A stretch of DNA of 14,544 bases from Betaproteobacteria bacterium. GTDB lineage: Bacteria; Pseudomonadota; Gammaproteobacteria; Burkholderiales; Rhodocyclaceae. Position 1 is the first letter of the stretch, and each line of letters opens with the position of its first letter. The notes below the pieces were generated by a model. That model had not been told where the DNA came from. It saw only the letters and a list, made by a program, of their open reading frames with translations, and did no database searches. The stretch is taken from the NCBI GenBank assembly GCA_028065725.1, contig JAPTVL010000164.1, positions 1 to 14,544 on the forward strand, given 5' to 3'. Positions 6,100-12,605 of the stretch are shown piece by piece. A program made the translations under genes and the position numbers.

Positions 6100-9000
6100 C
6101 CAGCGGAACTCCCGGCATGCTCGCCGCCATTGTGCGTTTTTCCTTGCGCTTCCGGGGCGTGGTCATTGCGCTGGCAGTCATCCTGGTGGCCTATGGGCTT
6201 TATGCCCTGTCGCGCGCCACATTCGACGTATTCCCCGAATTCGCCCCGCCGCAGGTGGTGATTCAGACCGAAGCCACGGGACTGTCGCCGGAACAGGTGG
6301 AGGTGCTGGTCACCCAGCCGATCGAGAATGCGGTCAACGGCGCCCCGGGGATTGAGACGCTGCGTTCGAATTCGATCCAGGGGCTCTCGGTGATCACCGC
6401 GGTATTCAAGCCCGGCAGCGATATCTATCGCGATCGTCAGGCGCTCGCGGAGCGGCTTGCCAGCGTTTCTTCCCGGCTGCCGCAGGGGATTCGGCCTCCG
6501 GAGATGTCCCCGCTCACGTCCTCCACGAGCGTGGTGATGGCGCTTGGCCTCACCTCGGACAAGCGCTCCCTCATGGAGCTGCGCACGATCGCCGACTGGA
6601 CGCTGAAACCCAGGCTTCTGGCCGTTCCCGGCGTCGCCAAGGTAGCGGTGTTCGGCGGCGAGGTGAAGCAGCTTCAAATCCAGGTCGAACCCCAGCGTCT
6701 GGTCAAATTCAACGTGTCCATCGAGGACGTGCTCGCCGCGGCCCGCCAGGCGACCGGCGTGCGGGGCGCAGGGGTGATCGATGGGGCGAATCAGAGGCTC
6801 ATCCTGCAAAGTGAGGGCCAGGCCCTCACTGCGGACCGCATCGCCAGAACGGTCATTCTTCATCAAAACGGGATGAATGTGACACTCGGCGACGTGGCGA
6901 GAGTAATCGACGCGCCCGCAACGCCCATCGGCGCCGCCGCCGTGATGGGTAAGCCGGCCGTGCAACTGATGGTCTCGGAGCAGTATGGCGCCAACACGCT
7001 GGAGGTGACCGAGCGTATCGAACAGGCGCTGCAGGACATCCGCCCTGCGCTAAAAAATCAGGGAATCGTTCTGGACACGGTCTTCCGGCCGGCGAATTTC
7101 ATCCAGATCGCCACGCGGAACGTGGAGGCTTCCCTGGCGATCGGGGCGGTGCTGGTGGTCGTCGTGCTGACGCTGTTCCTGTTCAATCTTAGGACGGCCG
7201 CCATTTCCTTGGCAGCGATCCCCCTTTCCCTCCTCGCCGGTACGACGGTCATGGAGTATCTCGGGCTGAGCCTGAACACCATGACCCTGGGCGGGCTCGC
7301 CATCGCCATCGGCCTGCTGGTCGACGATGCGGTGATCGTGGTGGAAAACATCTATCGACGCCTGCGCGAAAATCGCCAGCTCGAAAGCCCGCGCGCCACC
7401 TTCGACGTGGTCCTCAATGCCGCGCTGGAGGTGCGCAGCGCCGTAGTTTACGCCACGCTGGTCATCACCATGGTCTTCTTGCCCGTGCTCACCATGTCCG
7501 GCGTGGCGGGCCGCCTGTTCGGTCCGTTGGGCGTGTCCTACATCCTGGCGACGCTCGCCTCCCTCGTGGTGGCGCTGACCGTCACGCCGGCCCTGTGCTT
7601 CATCCTGCTAGAAAACCATCCTTTGCCGGAGCGGGAGCCGCGGCTCGTGCGCTGGCTCAAGGCCAGATATCGTTCTCTCCTGGTGAGCGTGGAACGGCGT
7701 CATCGCGGCGTGGTCATCGCCGCGGCGCTCGCCACGGTAGCGGGACTGGCCATGCTGCCGTTTCTTGGAGGCGAATTCCTGCCGGAACTCAAGGAAGGGC
7801 ATTTCATCGTTCACATGGCCCTGGTACCCGGCACTTCGTTGCAGGAGTCCTTGCGCGTGGGCAGTCACGCCACGGCGGAGCTCCTCAAGCTTCCGATCGT
7901 CCGTACGGTCGCGCAAAGCACAGGCCGGGCCGAAGGGGCGGACGACGTTTTCGGTACCCATTACAGCGAAATGAACGTCGACCTCAAACCGGTCGAAGGC
8001 GAGGTCGCCGAACGTGCCCAAGCCGATATGCGCGACGCCCTGGCGCGGCTTCCGGGAGTCAATTCTTCGGTCAAGACCTTCCTCACGGAGCGGATCGAGG
8101 AAACCTTGTCCGGCTATACGGCTTCGGTGGTGGTAAACGTGTATGGCAATGACCTGGACATCCTGGATCGGGAGGCCCAGGAAATCGCCCAGGTGTTAAG
8201 CCGGGTTCCGGGCGCAACGGAGGTGCAGGTGCAATCCCCGCCGGGAACGCCTCAACTCGTCGTACGGCTGCGGCCTGACGCGTTATCGCGCTGGGGATTT
8301 GATCCCACGCAGGTGCTCGACGCCGTCCGTACCGCCTATCAGGGCGACGTCGTCGGCCAGGTGTACGACGGCAACCGGGTCTTCGATGTCGCAGTGATTC
8401 TCGATGCGCGGCAAAGGAAAAACATCGCCGGCGTCGGCGAACTCACCTTGCGCAACCCGAACGGAACCTATGTGCGTCTGAGCCAATTGGCGGACATCTA
8501 CGAAAGTTCCGGGCGCTACGTGGTGCTCCACAACGGCGCCCGGCGGGTGCAAGCCATCACCTGCAACGTGGCGGGCCGGGATGTGAAGTCTTTTGTCGCG
8601 GACGCCAAGAAACAGATTGCCGCCAAAATCACGCTACCGGAAGGCACCTACGTGGAGTTCGGCGGGGCCGCCGAAGCACAGGCCAAGTCCAGCCGCGACC
8701 TGCTCGTCAATTCCGCCCTCGCCGGCGTCGCGATCGTGCTGTTTCTGTCGATGGTGCTGCGGAATTATCGCAACCTGGGCCTGGTGCTCGTCAATTTGCC
8801 GTTTGCGCTCGTAGGCGGCGTGGTCGCGGTGGCGATATCCCGGGTGGGCGTGTCGGTCGGCGCGCTGGTCGGGTTTGTCACCTTGTTCGGGATTACCTTG
8901 CGCAATTCCGTGATGATGCTTTCCCATTACGAGCATCTCGTGACGGTTGAAGGTATGCAATGGGGAGTTGAAGCAGCGTTGTGGGGGGCGACAGAACGTC

Positions 9001-9209
9001 TCACGCCGATTCTCATGACCGCGCTGGTAACCGCGCTCGGACTGCTGCCGCTGGCTTTGGGCGCGGGTGCGCCGGGCCGCGAGATAGAGGGGCCGATGGC
9101 GATCGTTATCCTGGGCGGCCTGTTCACGTCCACTGCCCTTAACCTTCTCATCCTGCCGGGCCTTGCATTGCGCTATGGTCGGTTTATCCGCAGTAGCCAT
9201 GCGGGGTAG
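6096..9209 (+). CDS. Heavy-metal efflux RND transporter (CzcA/CusA family), complete, metal uncertain
   Basis: 1037 residues, full length for the HME-RND family. TM1 is followed by the periplasmic start TFDVFPEFAPPQVVIQTEATGLSPEQVE. The TM4 motif is GGLAIAIGLLVDDAVIVVEN with Asp410 and Glu417 (CzcA Asp408 and Glu415 equivalents). CzcA's additional first aspartate is alanine here, as in CusA. Against CusA's copper-binding Met triad, the aligned places look like His573/Met574, the area of Met626, and Glu669, so the third Met is a glutamate. That argues against Cu(I)/Ag(I) and for another ion, probably divalent, but the metal cannot be fixed. It is the proton-driven inner-membrane engine of the tripartite pump with the two genes before it. 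ATG 6096 overlaps the adaptor stop (ATGA) with AGAAGGG about nine bases upstream. An in-frame ATG at 5847 lies inside the adaptor gene and is rejected. Confidence 0.93.
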   Translation: MTSGTPGMLAAIVRFSLRFRGVVIALAVILVAYGLYALSRATFDVFPEFAPPQVVIQTEATGLSPEQVEVLVTQPIENAVNGAPGIETLRSNSIQGLSVITAVFKPGSDIYRDRQALAERLASVSSRLPQGIRPPEMSPLTSSTSVVMALGLTSDKRSLMELRTIADWTLKPRLLAVPGVAKVAVFGGEVKQLQIQVEPQRLVKFNVSIEDVLAAARQATGVRGAGVIDGANQRLILQSEGQALTADRIARTVILHQNGMNVTLGDVARVIDAPATPIGAAAVMGKPAVQLMVSEQYGANTLEVTERIEQALQDIRPALKNQGIVLDTVFRPANFIQIATRNVEASLAIGAVLVVVVLTLFLFNLRTAAISLAAIPLSLLAGTTVMEYLGLSLNTMTLGGLAIAIGLLVDDAVIVVENIYRRLRENRQLESPRATFDVVLNAALEVRSAVVYATLVITMVFLPVLTMSGVAGRLFGPLGVSYILATLASLVVALTVTPALCFILLENHPLPEREPRLVRWLKARYRSLLVSVERRHRGVVIAAALATVAGLAMLPFLGGEFLPELKEGHFIVHMALVPGTSLQESLRVGSHATAELLKLPIVRTVAQSTGRAEGADDVFGTHYSEMNVDLKPVEGEVAERAQADMRDALARLPGVNSSVKTFLTERIEETLSGYTASVVVNVYGNDLDILDREAQEIAQVLSRVPGATEVQVQSPPGTPQLVVRLRPDALSRWGFDPTQVLDAVRTAYQGDVVGQVYDGNRVFDVAVILDARQRKNIAGVGELTLRNPNGTYVRLSQLADIYESSGRYVVLHNGARRVQAITCNVAGRDVKSFVADAKKQIAAKITLPEGTYVEFGGAAEAQAKSSRDLLVNSALAGVAIVLFLSMVLRNYRNLGLVLVNLPFALVGGVVAVAISRVGVSVGALVGFVTLFGITLRNSVMMLSHYEHLVTVEGMQWGVEAALWGATERLTPILMTALVTALGLLPLALGAGAPGREIEGPMAIVILGGLFTSTALNLLILPGLALRYGRFIRSSHAG

Positions 9210-9256
9210 TTTCGGATCACACTCATTACCCGCCGCAACAGAAAGCATTTGCGATG

Positions 9257-9283
9257 CGATTGCCATCTCAGGAATGGCAATCG
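9257..9283 (+). repeat. Perfect 10-bp inverted repeat in the gap between the two pump units
   Basis: Arms CGATTGCCAT (9257-9266) and ATGGCAATCG (9274-9283) are perfect reverse complements around a seven-base loop, CTCAGGA. It sits 48 bases after the stop of the first RND gene. No T-run follows, so it is not a classic intrinsic terminator. It could stabilise the transcript 3' end or be a dimeric regulator's operator for the downstream unit. The repeat itself is certain; its role is not. Confidence 0.7.
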
Positions 9284-9352
9284 TGCTGGTTGCTCCCTCA
9301 ACGCCGGGGCGACCATGACTTGCCTTGCGCCCCCCGGAAGCGTTAGGCGCAG

Positions 9353-9382
9353 TTTACTCACTGAAACACGATGGGTTATAGT
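9353..9382 (+). promoter_or_regulatory. Candidate sigma-70-like promoter for the copper/silver unit
   Basis: TTTACT (9353-9358) and TATAGT (9377-9382) resemble -35 and -10 boxes, with 4/6 and 5/6 matches and an 18-base spacer. A near-perfect inverted repeat, GAAACACGAT (9363-9372) and ATCATGTTTC (9386-9395), 9 of 10 paired, brackets the -10. It could be an operator. The -10 is so close to ATG 9389 that the transcript would be nearly leaderless, which weakens the call. No CueR-type or CusR-type box is recognisable. Confidence 0.35.
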
Positions 9383-9388
9383 GCAATC

Positions 9389-9781
9389 ATGTTTCGCAAG
9401 AAATTACACCGCCCGATTGCTTTCCTTTGTGCCGTGATACTGATGGCTACTCAGTTCGCGGTCGCGGCGTACGCCTGCCCGCAGCAGATGACTCCTTTCG
9501 CGGCACCGAACGCTGCCGAAGAAACCGACATGTCGTCCGATTGTGCGCGTGAAATGGGGAGCAAACCCTCCCCTTTGTGCAAGGCGCACTGCGACCAGTC
9601 CGCACAGTCGGATCAGGTTCCGGCAATGCACCTCCTGCCGTTTACATGGGTGGGACTCTGGGTCGTGTCGCATCTCGATTCAGTCGACCAGCCTTCCTCA
9701 CGACTCCTCCATAACGGCCCGATGTGGCTGACGGACGCCTCGCCACCGCTTCGTATCCAGTACCAGGTTTTCCGGATTTAG
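9389..9781 (+). CDS. Small secreted Cys/Met/His-containing protein upstream of the Cus-type pump
   Basis: 130 residues from ATG 9389. An in-frame ATG at 9371 would add six residues (MGYSAI). Neither start has a clear Shine-Dalgarno; 9389 is preferred because it gives a clean signal peptide: basic MFRKKLHRP, hydrophobic core 10-26, cut near AYA before Cys30. The mature protein contains Cys30, Cys52, Cys64 and Cys68 with CPQQM, DCAREM and LCKAHC, so potential soft-metal ligands cluster in about 40 residues. A hydrophobic patch (LLPFTWVGLWVV, 82-93) and a PPLRIQYQVFRI tail follow. From memory, short proteins with AYACP near the signal end and a similar tail occur next to copper RND operons, but I know no established function. 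A periplasmic Cu(I)/Ag(I)-binding or sensing accessory is an inference. It is separated from the outer-membrane factor gene by a strong hairpin. Confidence 0.75.
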   Translation: MFRKKLHRPIAFLCAVILMATQFAVAAYACPQQMTPFAAPNAAEETDMSSDCAREMGSKPSPLCKAHCDQSAQSDQVPAMHLLPFTWVGLWVVSHLDSVDQPSSRLLHNGPMWLTDASPPLRIQYQVFRI

Positions 9782-9796
9782 ACCACTTCGTTGTTT

Positions 9797-9830
9797 AAGA
9801 CGGCGTCGCGTGAGCGCGACGCCTTGTCTT
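9797..9830 (+). terminator. Strong GC-rich hairpin with T-rich trail between the small gene and the pump genes
   Basis: GGCGTCGCG (9802-9810) and CGCGACGCC (9815-9823) pair perfectly around the loop TGAG. An outer stem, AAGAC (9797-9801) with GTCTT (9826-9830), extends it across a two-T bulge. The right flank TTGTCTTGTT is T-rich, as in intrinsic terminators. It starts 15 bases after the small gene's stop and ends about ten bases before the RBS of the next gene. It may partly end transcription, or protect the upstream message and so set the ratio between the small protein and the pump. Confidence 0.6.
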
Positions 9831-9852
9831 GTTCAATCGAAGAGAGGTCATC

Positions 9853-11112
9853 ATGTCCCCCCTCAAACCGTTTCAACGGCAGCGCATGGTCACCGCCATG
9901 CTGCTTGCCGGTTTCAGCACGTTCAGCCACGCGCTGACGTTCGACGAAGCGCTGCGCCTCGCCCAGACGAAGGCGCCTCAGCTCAAAGCCCGCGAAGCAG
10001 CCGTCGCGGCCGCACAATCTAATTCGTTGCCCGCGGGCGAGTTGCCCGACCCGAAACTTGTGCTCGGCGTGGATAACCTGCCGGTCAATGGGCCAGATGC
10101 CTACAGCGTATCGCGCGACTTCATGACCATGCGCCGCATCGGCGTGATGCAGGAATTTCCCAATGGCGCCAAGCGGGAGGCGCGTGTCGCGGTCGCGCGA
10201 GACAAGGTGGCCGTCGCCGAAGCGCAGACCCGCATTACGCGCCTGACCGTCCTGCGCGAAACAGCCATCGCCTGGATCGCGCGCAAGACCGTGGAGCAGG
10301 AGCTTGCACACATGGACAGCCTGCGGGCGGAGAACCAGCTGCTCGATTCGGCGGTCAAGGCCATGCTTGCCGGCGGCAAAGGTACGCCAACCGACACGGT
10401 CATGCCGCGGCAGGAGGCGGCCCTGATCGAGGACCGTGCGGACGAGCTGCGCACACGGCGCGAACAGGCCATTGCCACCCTCAAGCGATGGATCGGTGCC
10501 GTAGCCGAAGAGCCCTTGCAAGGCACTTCACCGGATTGGCCGATCTCGCGCGACGTGCTGGCGCACAGTCTGCACCGGCATCCGGAGTTGACCGAGTTCG
10601 ATTCGCAGGAACGCATGCTCGACGCCGAGATCGGCGAGGCGCAGGCCGAGAAAAAACCGGACTGGGCGCTGGAGCTGGCCTACCAGCAGCGCGGCCCGCA
10701 GTTCAGCGACATGGTTTCGCTGCAGGTGAGCCTCGACCTGCCGATCTTCCCAGGTTCACGCCAGGACCCGAAAATCGCCGCCAAACGCGCCGAGCGCGCG
10801 GGCCTGGAAGCCAAGCGCGAGGCCACGCTGCGGGAACACGCCGCCATGCTGGAGTCGGACCTGGCCGAACACCGGCGGCTCGCGAACGCCGTCAAGCGCC
10901 AGCGCGAAGTGTTGCTGCCGCTTGCCGATGAGAAAGTCGCGCTGGCGATGGCGGCCTGGCGCGGCGGCAAAGGCAGCCTCACCGAGGTGATTGCCGCGCG
11001 CCGCGAACGCATCGATACGGAACTCAAAGTCATCGAACTGGAAGGGCAGCGCCGGCAAGTCGCTGTACGCCTGTATTACGCCTACGGCGATCACCCAGGA
11101 GCGCAACCATGA
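9853..11112 (+). CDS. Outer-membrane factor (TolC family, CusC role) of the copper/silver pump
   Basis: 419 residues. ATG 9853 is chosen because AGAGAGG (9841-9847) lies five bases upstream; an in-frame ATG at 9829 falls in the hairpin. The signal peptide ends near FSTFSHA (27), before LTFDEALRLA, the usual first helix of outer-membrane factors. Unlike E. coli CusC and the outer-membrane factor of the first pump, there is no lipobox. Family features are GELPDPKLVLGVDNLPV (62-78), QEFPNGAKREARVAVA, and the second-repeat strand VSLQVSLDLPIF followed by a long coiled helix. The protein would form the trimeric outer-membrane channel for the CusBA pump encoded next. Its stop overlaps the cusB ATG (ATGA at 11109-11112). 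Sequence alone does not show copper specificity; the two downstream genes do. Confidence 0.9.
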   Translation: MSPLKPFQRQRMVTAMLLAGFSTFSHALTFDEALRLAQTKAPQLKAREAAVAAAQSNSLPAGELPDPKLVLGVDNLPVNGPDAYSVSRDFMTMRRIGVMQEFPNGAKREARVAVARDKVAVAEAQTRITRLTVLRETAIAWIARKTVEQELAHMDSLRAENQLLDSAVKAMLAGGKGTPTDTVMPRQEAALIEDRADELRTRREQAIATLKRWIGAVAEEPLQGTSPDWPISRDVLAHSLHRHPELTEFDSQERMLDAEIGEAQAEKKPDWALELAYQQRGPQFSDMVSLQVSLDLPIFPGSRQDPKIAAKRAERAGLEAKREATLREHAAMLESDLAEHRRLANAVKRQREVLLPLADEKVALAMAAWRGGKGSLTEVIAARRERIDTELKVIELEGQRRQVAVRLYYAYGDHPGAQP

Positions 11113-12605
11113 GAACGGGTATGAGCAAAACCAGGAAAATCTTACTGATCGCCGCAGCCGGTTCCGCCCTGCTCGCGCTCGGCGCCACCGGCGGCTGGTG
11201 GTGGGCCAGGCAGCCGGCGCCTATGGCGGCAAGAACAGAACCTGTCACTCCCCAGCCCGGACAGAATGAAGGCAAGGTGCTGTACTGGTATGACCCGATG
11301 GTTCCCCAGCAGCATTTCGACAAGCCGGGCAAGTCGCCTTTCATGGACATGGCGCTGGTGCCCAAGTATGCCGATGCGAGCGGGGATACGGCGGGCGTGA
11401 AGATCGATCCGGCCGTCGCACAGAATCTCGGCGTGCGGCTGGCGAAGGTGGAGCGTATTCCGCTTGCCTTCCAGGCCGAGGCGAGCGGAATCATCGGCTT
11501 CAACGAGCGCGATGTGGCGGTGGTGCAAAATCGCAGCGCCGGTTTTGTCGAGCGTGTCTGGCCCTTGGCGCCGGGCGACGTGGTGCGTGCCGGGCAGCCC
11601 TTGGTGGCGTTCCTGGTTCCCGAGTGGGCGGCGGCGCAATACGAGCTACTGGCGATCCGGCGATCCGGCGATGCGGGCCTGCTGGCCGCGGCGCGCGACC
11701 GCCTGCGCTTGCTGGGCATGCCCGAACGCATGATCGACGCGGTCGAAAAATCCGGCGTCGTGCAGTCGCGCTATACGGTCACCGCGCCGATGGGCGGCGT
11801 GATCCAGTCGCTCGACGTGCGCGCGGGCATGACGCTCGCGGCCGGCCAGACGCTGGCACGCATCAACGGGCTGTCGAGCGTCTGGCTGGAAGCAGCGGTG
11901 CCGCAGGCGCTGGCGAACCGGGTTGACACAGGCGACCGCGTGACCGCGACCGTGGCGGGAGAAGCAAGCCCCATCGAGGGCCGTGTCGCCAGCATCGTGC
12001 CCGTCCTTCAAGACGCCACCCGCACCCTGCGGGTACGGATCGAATTGCCGAATCGGAATGGACAGTTGCGCCCGGGCATGTCCGCGCAGTTGTCCCTGCA
12101 AGGCAAGCCCAAAGGTACGGCGCTTGCCGTACCCACCGAGGCCGTCATCCGCACCGGCAGGCGCGCGCTGGTCATGCTCGCGGGCGCACAAGGCCGGTAC
12201 ACGCCGGTCGAGGTATCGCTGGGCGAGGAGGTCGGCGACCAAACGGTCATCACGGCCGGGCTGGACGAAGGACAGCAGGTGGTTGCGAGCGGGCAGTTCC
12301 TGCTCGACTCCGAAGCCAGTCTCAGCGGGATTGCGGCACGGCCGGCGGAGAAAACAGCCATGTCGGCGTCACCTGCGGTGGACGAGGCGGAGGCCACCAT
12401 CAAAGGCATCGCCCCGGGCGAAGTCACCCTCGCGCATGGACCGTTCAAGATGCTGGGCATGCCGGGCATGACCATGACCTTTCCCTTGGGGAAACCGGAC
12501 CTGGTCCAGGGTTTCAAGGCGGGCGACAAGGTGCGCGTCGGCGTGCGACAGACCGACGATGGACTGGTCGTCGAACGCATCGAGCGGTCAGGAGGCGAGC
12601 AATGA
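11109..12605 (+). CDS. cusB: Copper/silver RND adaptor CusB with fused C-terminal CusF domain
   Basis: 498 residues, longer than E. coli CusB because of an added C-terminal domain. N-terminal anchor or signal at 10-32. Next is the CusB metal-binding segment YWYDPM...FMDM.LVPKY, with Met64, Met79 and Met81 spaced as E. coli CusB Met49, Met64 and Met66, the known Cu(I)/Ag(I) site. Lipoyl and hairpin parts follow (about 120-260, with [21 protein letters not shown]), then beta-barrel and membrane-proximal parts (260-400). A linker leads to a CusF-like domain at about 424-495: [13 protein letters not shown], His443, then MPGMTMTF with Met454 and Met456. The CusF tryptophan position holds Met451. 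The adaptor joins CusA to the channel and hands over metal; the fused domain would act as a tethered chaperone. AGGAG lies seven bases before ATG 11109, and the stop overlaps the cusA start. Confidence 0.95.
   Translation: MRTGMSKTRKILLIAAAGSALLALGATGGWWWARQPAPMAARTEPVTPQPGQNEGKVLYWYDPMVPQQHFDKPGKSPFMDMALVPKYADASGDTAGVKIDPAVAQNLGVRLAKVERIPLAFQAEASGIIGFNERDVAVVQNRSAGFVERVWPLAPGDVVRAGQPLVAFLVPEWAAAQYELLAIRRSGDAGLLAAARDRLRLLGMPERMIDAVEKSGVVQSRYTVTAPMGGVIQSLDVRAGMTLAAGQTLARINGLSSVWLEAAVPQALANRVDTGDRVTATVAGEASPIEGRVASIVPVLQDATRTLRVRIELPNRNGQLRPGMSAQLSLQGKPKGTALAVPTEAVIRTGRRALVMLAGAQGRYTPVEVSLGEEVGDQTVITAGLDEGQQVVASGQFLLDSEASLSGIAARPAEKTAMSASPAVDEAEATIKGIAPGEVTLAHGPFKMLGMPGMTMTFPLGKPDLVQGFKAGDKVRVGVRQTDDGLVVERIERSGGEQ
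11652..11675 (+). repeat. Short 8-bp tandem repeat inside cusB
   Basis: GCGATCCG occurs twice in direct succession (11652-11667), followed by a third copy with one mismatch, GCGATGCG. It encodes AIRRSGDA in the hairpin region of CusB. The unit is not a multiple of three, so gain or loss of a copy would shift the frame. With under three exact copies it may be chance. Confidence 0.5.

Noticed and set aside
9200..9235. Possible terminator stem GCGGGGTA with TACCCGC at the end of the first RND gene
   Set aside because: It needs a bulge, has a loop of about 18 bases, overlaps the stop codon and lacks a T-run.
8634..9266. 210-codon minus-strand frame over the end of the first RND gene and into the gap
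   Set aside because: Mostly opposite a conserved RND C-terminus, with shadow-like composition; the gap portion shows no RBS or signal for it.
9342..9348. GTTAGGC, matching the integron attC R' core (GTTRRRY)
   Set aside because: No matching RYYYAAC core lies at a proper distance upstream and no attC-like stem is visible; a seven-base degenerate match is expected by chance.
9249..9437. 62-codon plus-strand frame in the gap between the pump units
   Set aside because: It runs through the inverted repeat and overlaps the small secreted gene; there is no RBS and no recognisable protein character.
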